The position numbers were made by a program, and so were the translations under genes. 64,000 nt of DNA, from positions 124,001-188,000 of the forward strand of contig JAJJXM010000047.1 of NCBI GenBank assembly GCA_024516155.1. The letters are read 5' to 3'. Shown here piece after piece: positions 37,527 through 49,201 of this stretch. The notes beneath the pieces were generated by a model. The model worked only from the letters and a program-made list of their open reading frames with translations, made no database searches and was not told the DNA's origin. The first letter of the stretch is position 1, and each line of letters begins with the position of its first letter. Source of the DNA: Pyronema omphalodes (lineage: Eukaryota > Ascomycota > Pezizomycetes > Pezizales > Pyronemataceae).

Positions 37527-37971
37527 CTCCGACATCACATGCCATATGCATGCTCACAACTCCAACTCCGAACCGAGCCCCGAAGCCCGAATCCCAAACC
37601 CCGAAGCCCAAACACCAAACCCCGAACCCTGAACCCAAGACCCAAGGCCGAACCAACGCTGGAGCCTGGAGCTAGCTAACCGAACCTTTTTTATCATAAG
37701 GCTCCGAACTTCGAAGACGGAACGGAGAAAATTATCCCGAGTGCCCGAGGGGGGAAGAAAATTTTTGTTTTGGCGGGTTTGTGTTTTTTTTCGGTGGAGG
37801 AGTTTTTGATATGATGGCGTACCGGTTTCTGGTTTCTGGTTGGTGGTTTTTGGTTCTTGGTTCTACAGTTAATGCAGAAATACATATCGGATATATGTAT
37901 ATCCAAGTTGTGCAATTTACATGAATTACATAGCAACGCAGAAGAAAGAAATAAAGAAAAAACAGTATATC

Positions 37972-38007
37972 ACCATACCATACCATACCATACCATACCA
38001 TACCATA
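37972..38007. repeat. CCATA microsatellite, about 7 copies
   Basis: A tandem CCATA array, uninterrupted at the core. A similar CATAC array occurs near 32945. Confidence 0.85.
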
Positions 38008-38163
38008 AGAACTACATATGTCAGGAAAGAAAAGATTTTCTTTCGAAGATCGAGAATCGGGGATCTAGAACATGTTATGCATATCAAGCACATATTCTAA
38101 GTTTGATACATACATATGACGTCTTGCGGTCTTGCGCACGTACTAACACGTAGAAGATTTGGA

Positions 38164-38262
38164 TGTCTTGGTGTCTTGGAGTCTTGGAGTCTTGGAGTCT
38201 TGGAGTCTTGGAGTCTTGGAGTCTTGGAGTCTTGGAGTCTTGGAGTCTTGGAGTCTGGGAGT
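38164..38262. repeat. 9-bp minisatellite (GTCTTGGAG), ~10-11 copies
   Basis: Near-perfect tandem copies of GTCTTGGAG. A diverged tail (GGGAGACTTG-like units) continues to about 38320. Because 9 is a multiple of three, all three frames of one strand stay open, giving spurious ORFs with a repeated tripeptide-like SWSLGVLE pattern. Confidence 0.9.
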
Positions 38263-39541
38263 CTTGGGAGACTTGAAATCTTGGGGTCTTGGGGGACTTG
38301 GGAGACTTGGGGGACTTGGCATAAAATCCTTTTTTGAACTTCGAACTTCGGGGCGTCGAACTTCGGGGCGTAGACGCCGTTACGTCTAGCTAACGCTAAT
38401 GATAATGATAATGCTAATGCTAACCAACGTACGATGTCAACCGTGAAACAAAAAAAAAGGGTGAGAGAAGCTTGAGCCTTGAAGATGCGAAGGAATGGCT
38501 TACAGAAACCAGAATTTCAATTACGCAAAAAATAAAGGTAGACAGCGCCCAGGTATTGTGATTCGGTCTATGGGATGGTTAGTATGTGTAGATGCATGAT
38601 GATTTTATGAATGTATGGGAAGGGGGACAATAAAGGACAAGGAATAGAAGTTTTAAAATACATAACTGGATTCCAGAACCCCAGGGAGATTATGTGAGGA
38701 ACCTTAAACCGGAGGAGAATTCGTGGAATATATTACGCTGTGAAGAAGGGTATTATATGCTGAGTTGTAAGAGTATATTACATCCACCGTTAAAGGTATT
38801 AATGATGTCTATGGCATGAGTTTGATATTAAGGGTTATCACGGTCTGTCTTGAGTTCTGGCTTGACTGTACCTAATATATAGGGGGTCGTAGGTAATGGT
38901 TAATACAGTTTAAGATATTCTAGGTATCTTTTAGAATCAGTGATGATAGTCACAAGTAATCATGCCAGTGTATCCATGATGATTATATCTATCTGACGGA
39001 AAGTATACATGATCCTCGATATATTCAAAGTGTCAAGTCGGGTCTTGACGACGCTTTACGGGTCATCAGGTCCAGATATTGAAAAGCATCACCGGGGCTG
39101 ATATTTAATTAAAGTATTTAGTTCAATGTATATTCCGGAGGCGCGTGGTGAAAGGCAGGGGTTGTACAATCGACAAGTAGGGAAGTTCTCGAAGCGAGTT
39201 GATGATACTTTTAGGCATAACTGGAAATTGTAGGGCTACCTAAATTGTGACAAATATCCGTAAACTAGAGAGTATCTTTCACGTGTTTCTTGATCAGCTC
39301 TTATTCATCACGGAATTTCGGGGTTCATATATATTTTTCGGATAAAATCAGCATACGTTCGTTATTCGTTGCTAATGAAATTTATCGACATGAACCTATC
39401 CTCTATTCGAATTATCGGAGGTCTAATCTCTTCGTTCCAAATTACGTGTAGTTCAAGGTAAATTGTGTGCTGATACTGGATACTACGAATGTAGAAGCCG
39501 AGAAAAACAACCTATCTTGATTAGATTTACACCACGGTGAA

Positions 39542-40151
39542 TTACTCGCTGGATTCCGAGAAATACCTACACCTAAATCCTCGCCAATACCCGCGCAACC
39601 CATTATACGGATAACAAAACCTGTACCTAGTCATAGCATCCATTCCCTTTACAAGCACCAACATCAATAGACTGACGATAACTAACGTTAAGCTAATACC
39701 ATCCAGAGAAATTTCTTTGAACCATGGTTGGTGATATCTGCCGACGATATTGCTGCCAAAGAAAATACGAGTTTCGATAAGGCGGAAGTGCTGGATATGT
39801 TGCACACGCTACAAGCTCGGCGAGGTACGACTAGTAAGCGGGGTATTCGAAGAGGATCAAGTCAATCGACAGTAACCCCACAAGCATATGGATAGTGTAC
39901 AGGTAGGTAGAATATGTTTCCATCGTCTGGTCATGGCGAAGATTTTGAGATGTGAAGTTCAGTCTGTAGGACCCTATGTAAATTAGTAGGGTCGATGAAA
40001 AGGATACCAGTTCAGCAGAGGTTATAAAGTCTTCAAGTTTGGATACGTAGATCTTCCGACAAATTGCAGAAAGAACGACTTGCACTATTCTGCTTATAAA
40101 CTTTTCAACGAAGCGTTGTGAAACTGTGCGATCGTGTCCAGAATCGTACAT
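39542..40151 (-). CDS. Hypothetical membrane protein, two exons
   Basis: The proposed exons, minus strand, are 40151-39882 and 39808-39542. The 73-base intron has a weak GTGGGG donor and a GTAG acceptor, phase 0. The model gives 178 residues. The N-terminal part (FVEKFISRIVQVVLSAICRKIYVSKLEDF) is amphipathic. A clear membrane segment ISLDGISLTLVIVSLLMLVLVKG lies in exon 2, and a weaker hydrophobic stretch (VSFSSTLLIYIGSY) in exon 1. The C-terminus is rich in Arg/Tyr (RGYWRGFRCRYF). The frame continues upstream of the chosen ATG to a possible splice acceptor at about 40175, so the 5' end may be incomplete. I do not recognise a family. Confidence 0.4.
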
Positions 40152-40985
40152 CTGCTCCAAGAAGGACGGAAAGGCATATTTGGGCTACCGATATTGATCA
40201 TTTGCTTGCTGTTTCTTAGTCACCCCTCTGCATTTGTTTGCCATGGTTTTCTCTCAATCATGTAATTTCGTTAGCTCGTAGTACCCCGAGTTCGGAGGTA
40301 CTTATCTGGATTGACATTTTGCATCTCGGGTGCCACCAGATTCCCAGGTGTAGACGCGGTATTATCAGCTCAGATCTTTAAATTATCTGGGTGGTTCTCA
40401 AACCGAAATGGGGCCAGGACTAGAGGCGGGCTTTGATTGGTTATCATCATGTGGCATCGAAATAGGAAATCGGGGTTGCACCCTAGGTAGTCAGTATGAC
40501 CACCTTTAACCCGTCGACAACCGAGATAAGAAAGAGGTAATGGTGGGTGTGTTTCTATAGGCTATTGGAAGTATGTGAGAGTCAGTATTTGATGTAGAGA
40601 GTTTGGTCGGTGAATTTGCGCCTCCATTTCCATCTCCATCATGACACAGACAGCCTGAGATACGAGAAAAAGTCAGAACGGATAGCCCAACTTATACGCC
40701 TCCATTTTGGTTTCATAACTGTGCGTGAATATACGAATATCCTAGAAGTGATTATGAAATAATAGCTGCAGTAACACAGCTGTGGCTGCGGGGTCTCAAC
40801 CGAAATTCAGCAGGCGCAAAGACCACCAAAACCAATACCCTCAGGAGAATAGTCTTGCTCCTTCAACGGCGGTAGTTGGGCTAAGTCCTTGCACCTAGCC
40901 GGTACATCTACAGTTCCCCTACCGTTTCACGACAACTGCTTTCTCGGCCCAGTCCACCAGAAGCACATCCCCACACCTATCCAGC
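40152..40985. other. Intergenic region upstream of the F-box locus
   Basis: No supported ORF. It is probably a shared promoter region for the minus-strand membrane gene and the plus-strand F-box gene. The 5' exon of the minus-strand gene, if any, would lie here. Confidence 0.5.
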
Positions 40986-43893
40986 ATGGATTATCGAAAT
41001 AGCATCTATCCTAGACCAGAGGACACGCCCTACACGGTCAATGCGCCCTTACGAGATGCCGTGAGCCAAATTCAGCAACAGTTCACAGAAATTGGGGCCC
41101 ATTCGTCTACAATGGCTGCCGAAGATTACAGAAACACTATTTGGACGACGCAACCACATGGAGCTAACAACTCTACGCACACTACCTTTCCATATTCTTC
41201 TGGGCCCATATATGATAACCACCTCAGCGGTAACGATGCATCATCCGGCTATTCGTCGTTGTTTCGCGGTGATATAAATGCTTTAACTGATGTCGAATAT
41301 AGTATGCTCCTGGAACCCATCAGAACTTATGATGCACCAGCCTTCCTCGAGGAACAGTTGGTTGCTCACAGATCTGTATATAAGGAAATGCCGGTTACGA
41401 CACCCACGCACAAGTCAGAAATGAGTCTCTCCGATGTCAATCACTTTTACCAATCCCCTGGACCTGAATATGATCTTCCAATCCAACAAGTTGATACGTA
41501 CATACCCGAAAGCTACGGACTGTTTCATGACAGCTCATTCGGATATGGCGAATTTACTTATGCACTCCTCTCAGAGAATCTGCTTCCTGAGGAGAATTTC
41601 GAAGATTAGGCAATCGATTATATGGTGCAGGACGCAACTGAGCCCGTTCCACAGGTAACCGATGATGCGGAAAAGGCTCTATTTGGACTTGTCAAACAGG
41701 CATCCGAGATTTTGGAAGAGAACCAAATTTACCCTATTCAAGATGCAATTGAGGTTGCTCCATGTGCACTGGTTTGAGATACTTCTGTGTATTTCATTAA
41801 TGATGTTACCCTTGGAGACGCTTACGAAATTTTCCAGTTCTTAAAACCCGCATCCAGCGGCCTATCTGCGGCAGGAAGTTTACCAGAAGTTTCAGAGACC
41901 ATCGACAGAGAGATTACTCCCCCACCGCTGCAAAGCGTCGATGATGTTTTCAAGCCAAGGACCCACTATATCGTTGATGACCACACCAAGCAGCTGGTGT
42001 CTAATCTTTCTCCAGAGTCTTTACAGTCGATTCTTCTGGAGGCTATTTCTCAAGTGCCACCCACGTACAAGGAGTATATTACTTCCTGCTTGAAAGCTTC
42101 CAGTTTGATTCAAGAGTACTGCCCCAACGGCAATGCAAATACTGGCAACTTCAAACTTCCAATGAGTGTAATTCATCTCTCGATTCGGTGTAAGCACGAG
42201 TTAATTACGTACTAGGCATCGCCAACATCCTCAAATATTTGTCTTTACAAGACATTTGCACCTTTTTGTTGAGAACCTCCAAAGCCTTACGTGTATTATT
42301 CGACTGTAAAGATATTTGGTACAACGTCATTTTTGATTGTGCTGAAAGGTACTTCAACCACGACGGATTCCTACAATTGCTCAAACACATCCCGGAAGGC
42401 TCGATTCGGATGCTTACCATTGATAGGCATTTTTTGGACCTTAAGAAAGGTAATGAACTTTTGGACCACCTCACACGTTCAAAACAATGGAGAATTGCCT
42501 CTCTACGTATTGTTGGTAAGAGGCAGAGCCAATCACTCATCAGCATCATTTGCCGTCGTCTATGGGCCAAAAACCTTACTACTCTTTTGTTTACGGACAT
42601 TCCACCCAACCTTGACGGCAACAAAGTTTTGGAAATAATTCTACCCTATGCATCAAACTTTAAGAAACTACGCATTGATGGTCAGTTGGATGAGCATTCA
42701 CTGATTAGACTTTCTGGACTTCGCCGTTTTAGACATTTTGAGGAAGCTATCATCGGTAATAATGGCCTTACACATCTTAGCCTTACGAGTAAGTTCTGTA
42801 TTGAATGGGATAATCTTGCTAAGTTTGGCACGTGGTACCCTGAGCTCGAGTTCCTGCAGATTGGAACCATCATTCGGGGAGACTTGGAGAAATGGGATAA
42901 ATATAAAATTGAAGTACCTGGAAGTGACTCCATGTATCGCCACCCCGATCCGGAGGAGATTCCAATGTTCTACATGCAAAAACTTCGCTTCTTCGTTGTT
43001 GACAACATTGGAGAAGCTACGGCCAAGAATGAAGTGAAACTTCAGGAAAACGTACATGCCGCTTACCTGTGTGTGGGCATTAATTAACGCAAGTTGGAGT
43101 ATCTTGGAGCATATCGAAATTAGCCGCGGAGAAGAGAAGCTTCCTGCTGAAGCGAAGGCCGCGGGTAAGAATGCCATACCTTTTTAAGACCTCAATCTGA
43201 TACTAATACAGCTACCAAAGCCAGTAACTTGAAAATACTCAACTCTAACTTCAGTTTTAAACAAGCCGCATTACCTAACTTATATTCCCGAGCCATGATT
43301 CCGTATTTCAACCTGGTGAAAGCCCCTCCATCCACCTACCTCCCGCGCCTCCGCTATCTCTTTATCGGCCAGTTTGAAATTCCGTGGAGCTTCTTTGTAC
43401 CCCCGCCAACCACTGCTCCTGATAAAGGTACAGATGGGCAACAACAAGTTCATGTACCCAACTATCCATATATTTCTATGATTTCAATCCGTAAGGTCGT
43501 CTTCATCCGCTGTCAGGGTGTACCTGAAGGTATGTGCCAATGAGGAAATGGGACAGGACTAATGAAGCGATGGGTGGCCGAGCTGAGAAAGTTTGGGCCT
43601 GAGGTCGAGGGTTACAGTGAGAATTTCATTCCTAAGCGTGGCTGGAACGACAATATTAGCGTTGGGGATTGGTAGGTATCTGAAGACTAACAACTCAAGA
43701 GCCCAACTATCTTTTTGCTTTCAGGATTCTGTGCACCATCTCAAATTTTTTATTATTTGTTTTTGGACAACTGGCAAATCCCCGTGGAGTCAATCAAGCT
43801 AAATTACGATGGCTAGATATTTGGCGCAATTATTTAATGTCCTTGTTAATACCATTCAGCGATAATTTCTTGTATACTTTTTGTATTCTCTGA
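40986..43893 (+). pseudogene. F-box protein gene broken by three stops and a frameshift
   Basis: The exon model is 40986-42165, 42216-43164, 43212-43671 and 43725-43893, with introns of 50, 47 and 53 bases. The spliced frame restores an F-box exactly across intron 1: KLPMS-IANILKYLSLQDICTFLLRTSKALRVLF. Downstream are leucine-rich segments (LTTLLFTDIPPNLDGNKVLEIILPYASNFKKLRIDG) and a conserved tail (VAELRKFGPEVEGYSENFIPKRGWNDNISVGDW). The frame is interrupted by TAG at 41607-41609, TGA at 41775-41777 and TGA at 43541-43543. A frameshift lies near 43065 in a TGTGTG run. The coding quality between breaks is high, so decay is recent or the stops are tolerated. The last TGA lies in a 27-base stretch flanked by GT and AG, too short for a normal intron. 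F-box proteins recruit substrates to SCF ubiquitin ligase. Confidence 0.75.
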
Positions 43894-43991
43894 GGATTGG
43901 TATTCTTATTATTCTTGTTCTTATTCTTTAAAGCATTGTACTTTTAGCAGGAATAGTGAAGGAAGCTTTCCCAACAGGATCTAGCTGTGGT

Positions 43992-45139
43992 TCACTCAAA
44001 TCTCTTATTAAAATACTCCACAAACAGCTCCCTAATTCTCGCCTTCCCTACAACATGTGACCGATGTAGCTTCATATAATCTCTCCTCACGCCTTGTAGC
44101 TGCGCCGTCGTAAGATCATTCGCGGGTAATTGCAATGCCTATTCAACCGTTAAAATCACTCCCATCCAAATTCTCCCTCCCCTAACGTCAAAGCGCAAAG
44201 CACTTACCACATTACACTCCGGCACAGGCAGCGATCCAGCACCCCCTGTATTCCTCTGATGCTCCATAACCAAGCTCACAATCTCCTGGGTCGTCTTTCC
44301 AAGTTCATGTAAATAATCCCCCTCTGCAGCCGGTTTCAAAACCGTAGCCTGATTGGCCTTTACCACAACACCCTTTCCAACCATCGCATTCCAGATTCCT
44401 TCTAGATCCGGAGTCTCGTCGACATATGGAACTGTGAAAAGAGGACTATCCCATCTTGCCATTCCGTTGGGCTCTTCGTAGCGGAAGATTAAGTTCTCGA
44501 GAATGTCGTCGGGGTAGCGAAGAGAACCGCCGGTGGAGGAACCATCTTCCGAGAGGGGAGGACGTTCGGAATTCCATTTGCGGCAGCTGTCGGCGGGGGA
44601 AGCAACGTGGACCTTGTATGGGTTTTTAGCTATCTTTGTTCTCACTCTTCTTGCAATCCTTCCGCTAGGCAACCCAGCGCAAGCAGGAAGCTTCCTTCGG
44701 GAGATATATGGTACATACCACGCAACTAGGAGTAAGCGCAGCCTTAGCTTCACAAAACAGCTGATATCTAAGTCCCTTGATATAATTCAATCCATCTGCA
44801 ATGACGATATCGTCTTTCGACATCAACCTCTTAACCGCCGAGTATTCTGTAGCGCGAGCCTCTTTTTCTGCGCGGGCATCCCGGTATGCTGTTCGGTTGA
44901 TGCTAAGGGTTTCGGTGTTGACTATGTGCACGCGTAGCCGTGATTCTCGGGAGTCTGATGGTGCTGAGTTGATTTTGGTTTGGAAGAAGTCGAGGATTTG
45001 TTGTGCGCGGGTTGTCTTCCCAGAACAGGGGTAGCCGGAGATGATTATTAACTGTAAGAGGTGAGGTATGTTAGTTACTGCTTTCTTCTTCAAGAAAGAA
45101 CTCAGGGAGATGGCATGAAGGAGGGAAACATACAGGCAT
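43992..45139 (-). CDS. kti12: Kti12-like P-loop ATPase, Elongator-associated
   Basis: Four exons on the minus strand: 45139-45134 (only ATG CCT), 45051-44719, 44612-44208 and 44138-43992. The introns are 82, 106 and 69 bases, all phase 0, giving 296 residues against 313 in yeast. The spliced start reads MPLIIISGYPCSGKT, with the Walker A motif at residues 8-15. Other family landmarks are HIVNTETL, ADGLNYIKGLRYQLFCEAKA, VVHVASPADSCRKWN (over intron 2), RYEEPNGMARWDSPLFTV, and a C-terminal helix KARIRELFVEYFNKRFE. Kti12 works with the Elongator complex in wobble-uridine modification of tRNA. It is divergent from the CAF-1 gene, with 636 bases between start codons. Confidence 0.92.
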
Positions 45140-45775
45140 GGTTTGGCCGTGCTTCTGGTAGAGCTCAGACAACAACTGATTGAAGCTTGAAAGTTTTTGG
45201 CGGGGTTTATCAGAAGCGGCTCATATGCTTGCCCCACCTTCGATTTTTTGTTAGACCGATGAGCTGCGCATGTTACATACCTAGTGGCGAGTCAATAATT
45301 TTGGATCACGAAGGGTGTCACAACGCGGTTTATTTTAGTCTGGACTCAGTGGGGAGTATTGATAAACGCAGGAACCCAGAAATGACAATTTTTGAAGGCA
45401 TATTGGAATGTGGATAAAATAACAACGCGCTTACAGTTTTGGCAATATCCTTCTCACGTGTGCATGAAGACTTATGAAACTCAAGGAATATCAACCACAA
45501 AATTCCCCACAGAATTCCCAATATTGTTCTTCCAACCCGCTCTTCTTTCCCCAAAACCCACAAATTAGGAATCCAACTAGGCTCCTCCGGACAGCGGACA
45601 ATACAGTCACATGATTTATCTTCAGCAAAACACGCTACCAAAGTAGTCTTGGCGTTTGTGCACCGCGACACGACTTCTTACAAGGGTGTCTTCGGGCACG
45701 CAACAACACGCGCACCTCCACGCCCTAGCTTCAGGACGCGAAATCTGTCCATCAACCCGCCCGTTACCACGTATT
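45140..45775. promoter_or_regulatory. Divergent promoter region of kti12 and the CAF-1 gene
   Basis: The 636 bases separate two divergent housekeeping genes and must contain both promoters. The ORFs in it begin at GTG or TTG only and are not convincing. I cannot place a core element with confidence. Confidence 0.55.
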
Positions 45776-47794
45776 ATGGCCCAAGCAACCATGACCCTTC
45801 CCCCACCGACGCCACCTCGTGATGCGATTAACAACACTAATTCGGCTTCAAATGGAGCTGTTAAGGCCTCGTCGCCTATGGAGATAGATACGCCGAAAAA
45901 ACGGGGAAGGGAAGAAGGCGAGGCTGCGGCTCAACAGGATACGGCTGGTGCAAACAAACCGGTTAAGAAGAGGACGAAGGTTTCAGAGGCTGATAAGGAG
46001 GAGAAACGGAAGGAACGTGAGGAAGAGAAAAAGAAGTTACTGGAGGCGAAAGAGGAAGAGAAAAAGAAGTTATTAGAGGCGAGAGAGGAAGAGAAGCGCC
46101 AGAAGGAGGAGGAAAAGAGGAAAGCGCAGGAGGCCAAGGACAAGGAGAAAGAGGCAAGAGAAAGGGAAAAGGAGGCCAAAGAGAAGGAGAAAGAAGCCAA
46201 GGTGAGATTGAGTCTACTCTAAATAATTATCTAGAAAACAGCGTTGACGAGCAACAGAAAGCAGAGCGGGAGGAGAAGAAGCGGGTTAAAGACGAAGAGA
46301 AACGGAAGAAGGATGAGGAGAAAAGGAAGAAAGAGGAGGAGAAGGCAAAGAAAGAGCGCTCCCAATTCAAGCTCGACATGTTCTTGAGAAATCCCTCGAC
46401 CCCAAAGAAGGAACCCGTGGCCGTTGCCGCTCCCACTGATACTCCCTCCGCTGCCAGTCCCGCCGTTTCCAGTCCTTTTGTCGACGTCAAAGATCCGAAG
46501 AAACCTATCGCGCCTTCCCCCGCTACCAAACCCCTGGCATCTATCTTCCAAAACCGCCCATCAAAAACCAAAGGCTACGATGACTACTTCCTACCATTCT
46601 ATGTCAAGAAAGACATGGTGGTCGCACCTCCGCACGCCTTCGAGCGAGATGAAGAAGCAAGACTAGCCATATGCCGGGCAATGGATGAAGCGCTCTTACT
46701 ACCCCACGGTCCCTCGAACGGCGACGAAATGGAGATGGACGGCCCAGCACCTGTGCGAGGGGGACTTACGAAGGAAGAGATAGTAGAGTTGCTACACATC
46801 CCACCCCACAAAGCTCGGGCGCGGCGGGGGAGAATTCTACAATACACTACAAAAGATGTTTTGTCGCGGATTGAGAATCCTGATGATCCAGCATTCCCAC
46901 CGTTGATCACCGGCCGTAAACCTCCGACATCCTACAATTCCCGATACTACCTGGATTTATTAAACAAACTGCCGCATAAATTCCTTAAATTTGCCGAAGA
47001 TGTCAGGCCGCCGTATAGCGGTACATATTCCCGAGTTCCAACAAGCAGTGGTTTAAGAAAAGGAAGAAACCCCTTCGATCGCGCATTACCGGATACCAAC
47101 TACGACTACGACTCAGAGGCAGAGTGGGTGGCGGATGAGGAAGGCGAAGAACTCCTTAGTGAGGATGAAGACGACAAAGAATCAGATGGCGAAGACTCCC
47201 TTGATGGATTTTTGGACGATGAAGAGGACGATGGATTGAAGCGTGCTGGAATGGCAATCTTGGTTCCCACAAATACTGGAATGTGCTGGGAAGATGCGAA
47301 TGGCAAAACTGTCCGCCCAGATTTGGAGGAGATGCGGATGGGAGTATTGCTTGGTAATTTTGATTTTCTCGACTTGATTTGGTTTGGACAATAACTAACG
47401 AGTGATAGATAACATCACCGGCCCAATTGATCCGTTTTCTACCAAATATTGGGACCCTGTACCGACCAGTACACAGATCGTATCTGGTATTAAGACAGCA
47501 ATGGACCCTCCTTCCCGACCTGCTACCATAACCCCCTTCAATCGTCCTGGCTTCGGCGGTGCCGCCATGGCAAAACCAGTAAATAAAGACAAACTCGTTC
47601 CTCCCGAATTAATGGAGGACTTCAAGCGAGCAATAGACGGTAGCGATATGACGAAAGCCGGATTGATCGAAGTTTTAAAGAAGCATTTTCCAAAGGTTGG
47701 AAAGGACCATATCAAAAACACTCTGGATCTTGTGGCGGAAAGAGTTGGTGATAGGAGGGATGAAAAGAAATGGGTGCTGAAACAAACCAAGTAA
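45776..47794 (+). CDS. Chromatin assembly factor 1 large subunit (Rlf2/Cac1, p150)
   Basis: Three exons, 45776-46201, 46258-47353 and 47409-47794, encode 635 residues. The introns are 56 and 55 bases; the second carries an ACTAAC branch point. The domain order fits the p150 family. A long K/E/R coiled coil (residues ~65-175) is followed by a PIP-like box QFKLDMFL (178-185) for PCNA binding. Then come a Pro/Ala linker, KGYDDYFLPFYVKKDMVVAPPHAF, and the acidic signature YDYDSEAEWVADEEGEELLSEDEDDKESDGED. A C-terminal winged-helix-like part (MTKAGLIEVLKKHFPKVGKDHIKNTLDLVAERV) ends the protein. CAF-1 deposits H3-H4 behind replication forks. The PIP-like box ends Phe-Leu rather than two aromatics. 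The start is the first ATG; the frame is open upstream only to a GTG. Confidence 0.93.
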
Positions 47795-48086
47795 CTGGAT
47801 GTTGAATTTATGGAGCGTTTATTGGAGAATCATTCTCGGGGGGCGTTTTTTTTTTTCGTTTTATTATAATGAGAGTTGTATGAAGGGGGGTTTAAATAGT
47901 ACGCGTATTTAACGCCGAGAAAGCAATGGTGGTTGAATCAACATATCTCCCAGTCCATATTATTCTGTCCCCTGGTGAATCTTTGATATATGATTGATCA
48001 GAACTTTTCCTTCCCAGTGATGAGCAGCTTGAACTATATGACTGCATAGAAGTCGTCGTGATATTTCCCTCCGTATCACGCAAAAT

Positions 48087-49201
48087 CTGGCGATATCAGA
48101 TTTTTGATTTGATTTGATTTTAATCATACACCGATCGAGGCCTCTAAGGCCTATGCGGGAGCTAAGTATCCGTTTTTCCTGTCCTCGCGGTTTAAACCGC
48201 CTAACGAGGCAACCCAATCTCCTTGTCCCCAGACTCCCCAGTTAGAAAAATAGATATACGCAAAAAGCAAACAACCGCAAAAACACAAATAAACAAAACA
48301 CTCTCGTACACAGTCTAGACAAACCCCGTACAGAAACTCATACGTGACACCAAACTTGAGCCCAGCAATAACCGCCTTGCCGTACAACCACTAAAAGAAT
48401 TCAGAGAAAGGAAAAACAACCCCGCAATCCCGTGAATCTCCATCTCCAGGCCCACCAACCCCAGCCCATTCGTAGCGCCTGCCAATCTCCGTGGCTGCTA
48501 AATACTCCAACAACACCTTCGTATAGCGATCGTCGCTAAACAGATCCACCGCTTTGAGCCTTGCTCGTGGTCTCCAGCTCCTGCCCTTAATGGCATCCAC
48601 CTCTTTCTTTAGTACTGCGTACTCACGCCTCCAGCGGTGACACTCTCCGAACAGGTGTCCCCGGGTTTGTCGGACATTAGACGTGCACCACCAGCAGACG
48701 TCGGATTCTTTCTTTTTCACTCGAACGAGGTGGGTGCCAATAAGGGCATGTCCGGACGCAAGTTGGAGGAATACTGCGGAGCGGCGCTTAGGGAGAGAGC
48801 GGAGGGAGTCGCGCAAGCCCCATGTTTTGCGGGGACGGAAAGAACGGCCGTCTTTGGCTCGTTGTGATATCCATCGCTTGGTAATGTCGCGGCGGGTTTC
48901 AGTGGCTATGCGGTTGAGGTGGGCGAGTGATACCTCATGGGGGACCAAGCACTCGGGGGCGTCGCACCTCATCAGGGGCAGGGCAGTACATCGGTGGCGG
49001 GTACCCAACTTTGCTGCGGCGTCAGCTGCTTCGTTTTCTGTGATCCCGCAGTGGCCTGGGACCCAGTGGAATTCGACGGAGATGTCGCTGTTCCTGCGTA
49101 GCCAGCGGACCTCGTCGGCGATCAGCCGAGTGACGGATTGTCCTGGGCCTGGTTCGTCGGACTCCAGACGTCGGAGGGCTGCTTGGGCTGGCGATATCAG
49201 A
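48087..49201 (-). mobile_element. 5'-truncated LINE (non-LTR retrotransposon) with 14-bp target-site duplication
   Basis: The element body is 48101-49187, minus strand. CTGGCGATATCAGA occurs exactly at 48087-48100 and again at 49188-49201, flanking the body as a target-site duplication. The body begins inside the RNase H domain and continues through the C-terminal zinc motif and a 3' untranslated region. It ends in the A-rich tail AAAATCAAATCAAATC (minus strand). A truncated 5' end, an A-rich 3' end and a TSD together are diagnostic of target-primed reverse transcription. The perfect TSD suggests a fairly recent insertion. Confidence 0.92.
48391..49187 (-). pseudogene. RNase H / zinc-knuckle C-terminal fragment of a LINE ORF2
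   Basis: About 264 codons remain open from the truncation point to a stop at 48391. The RNase H end is clear: AQAALRRLESDEPGPGQ, then VEFHWVPGHCGITENEAADAAAKLG. After it comes CWWCTSNVRQTRGHLFGEC, the CCHC-type motif that closes ORF2 in many fungal LINEs. The reverse transcriptase, endonuclease and promoter are missing, so this copy cannot be autonomous. The frame itself is undamaged. Confidence 0.9.

Larger units (their letters stand above)
35053..39541. other. Gene-free region rich in simple repeats
   Basis: This holds the opi1 promoter, with a TCGTC-type microsatellite near 35170-35260. Beyond it lies a 4-kb stretch containing a 24-bp direct repeat, an A27 run, CCATA and GTCTTGGAG arrays, and GAACTTCG-type short repeats. 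I support no gene here. Confidence 0.6.

Noticed and set aside
38116..38389. Repetitive ORFs such as SWSLGVLE repeats
   Set aside because: They are translations of the 9-bp minisatellite, with open frames caused by its period.
45931..46571. Ser/Phe-rich minus-strand ORFs
   Set aside because: They are antisense shadows of the K/E-rich coiled coil of the CAF-1 subunit.
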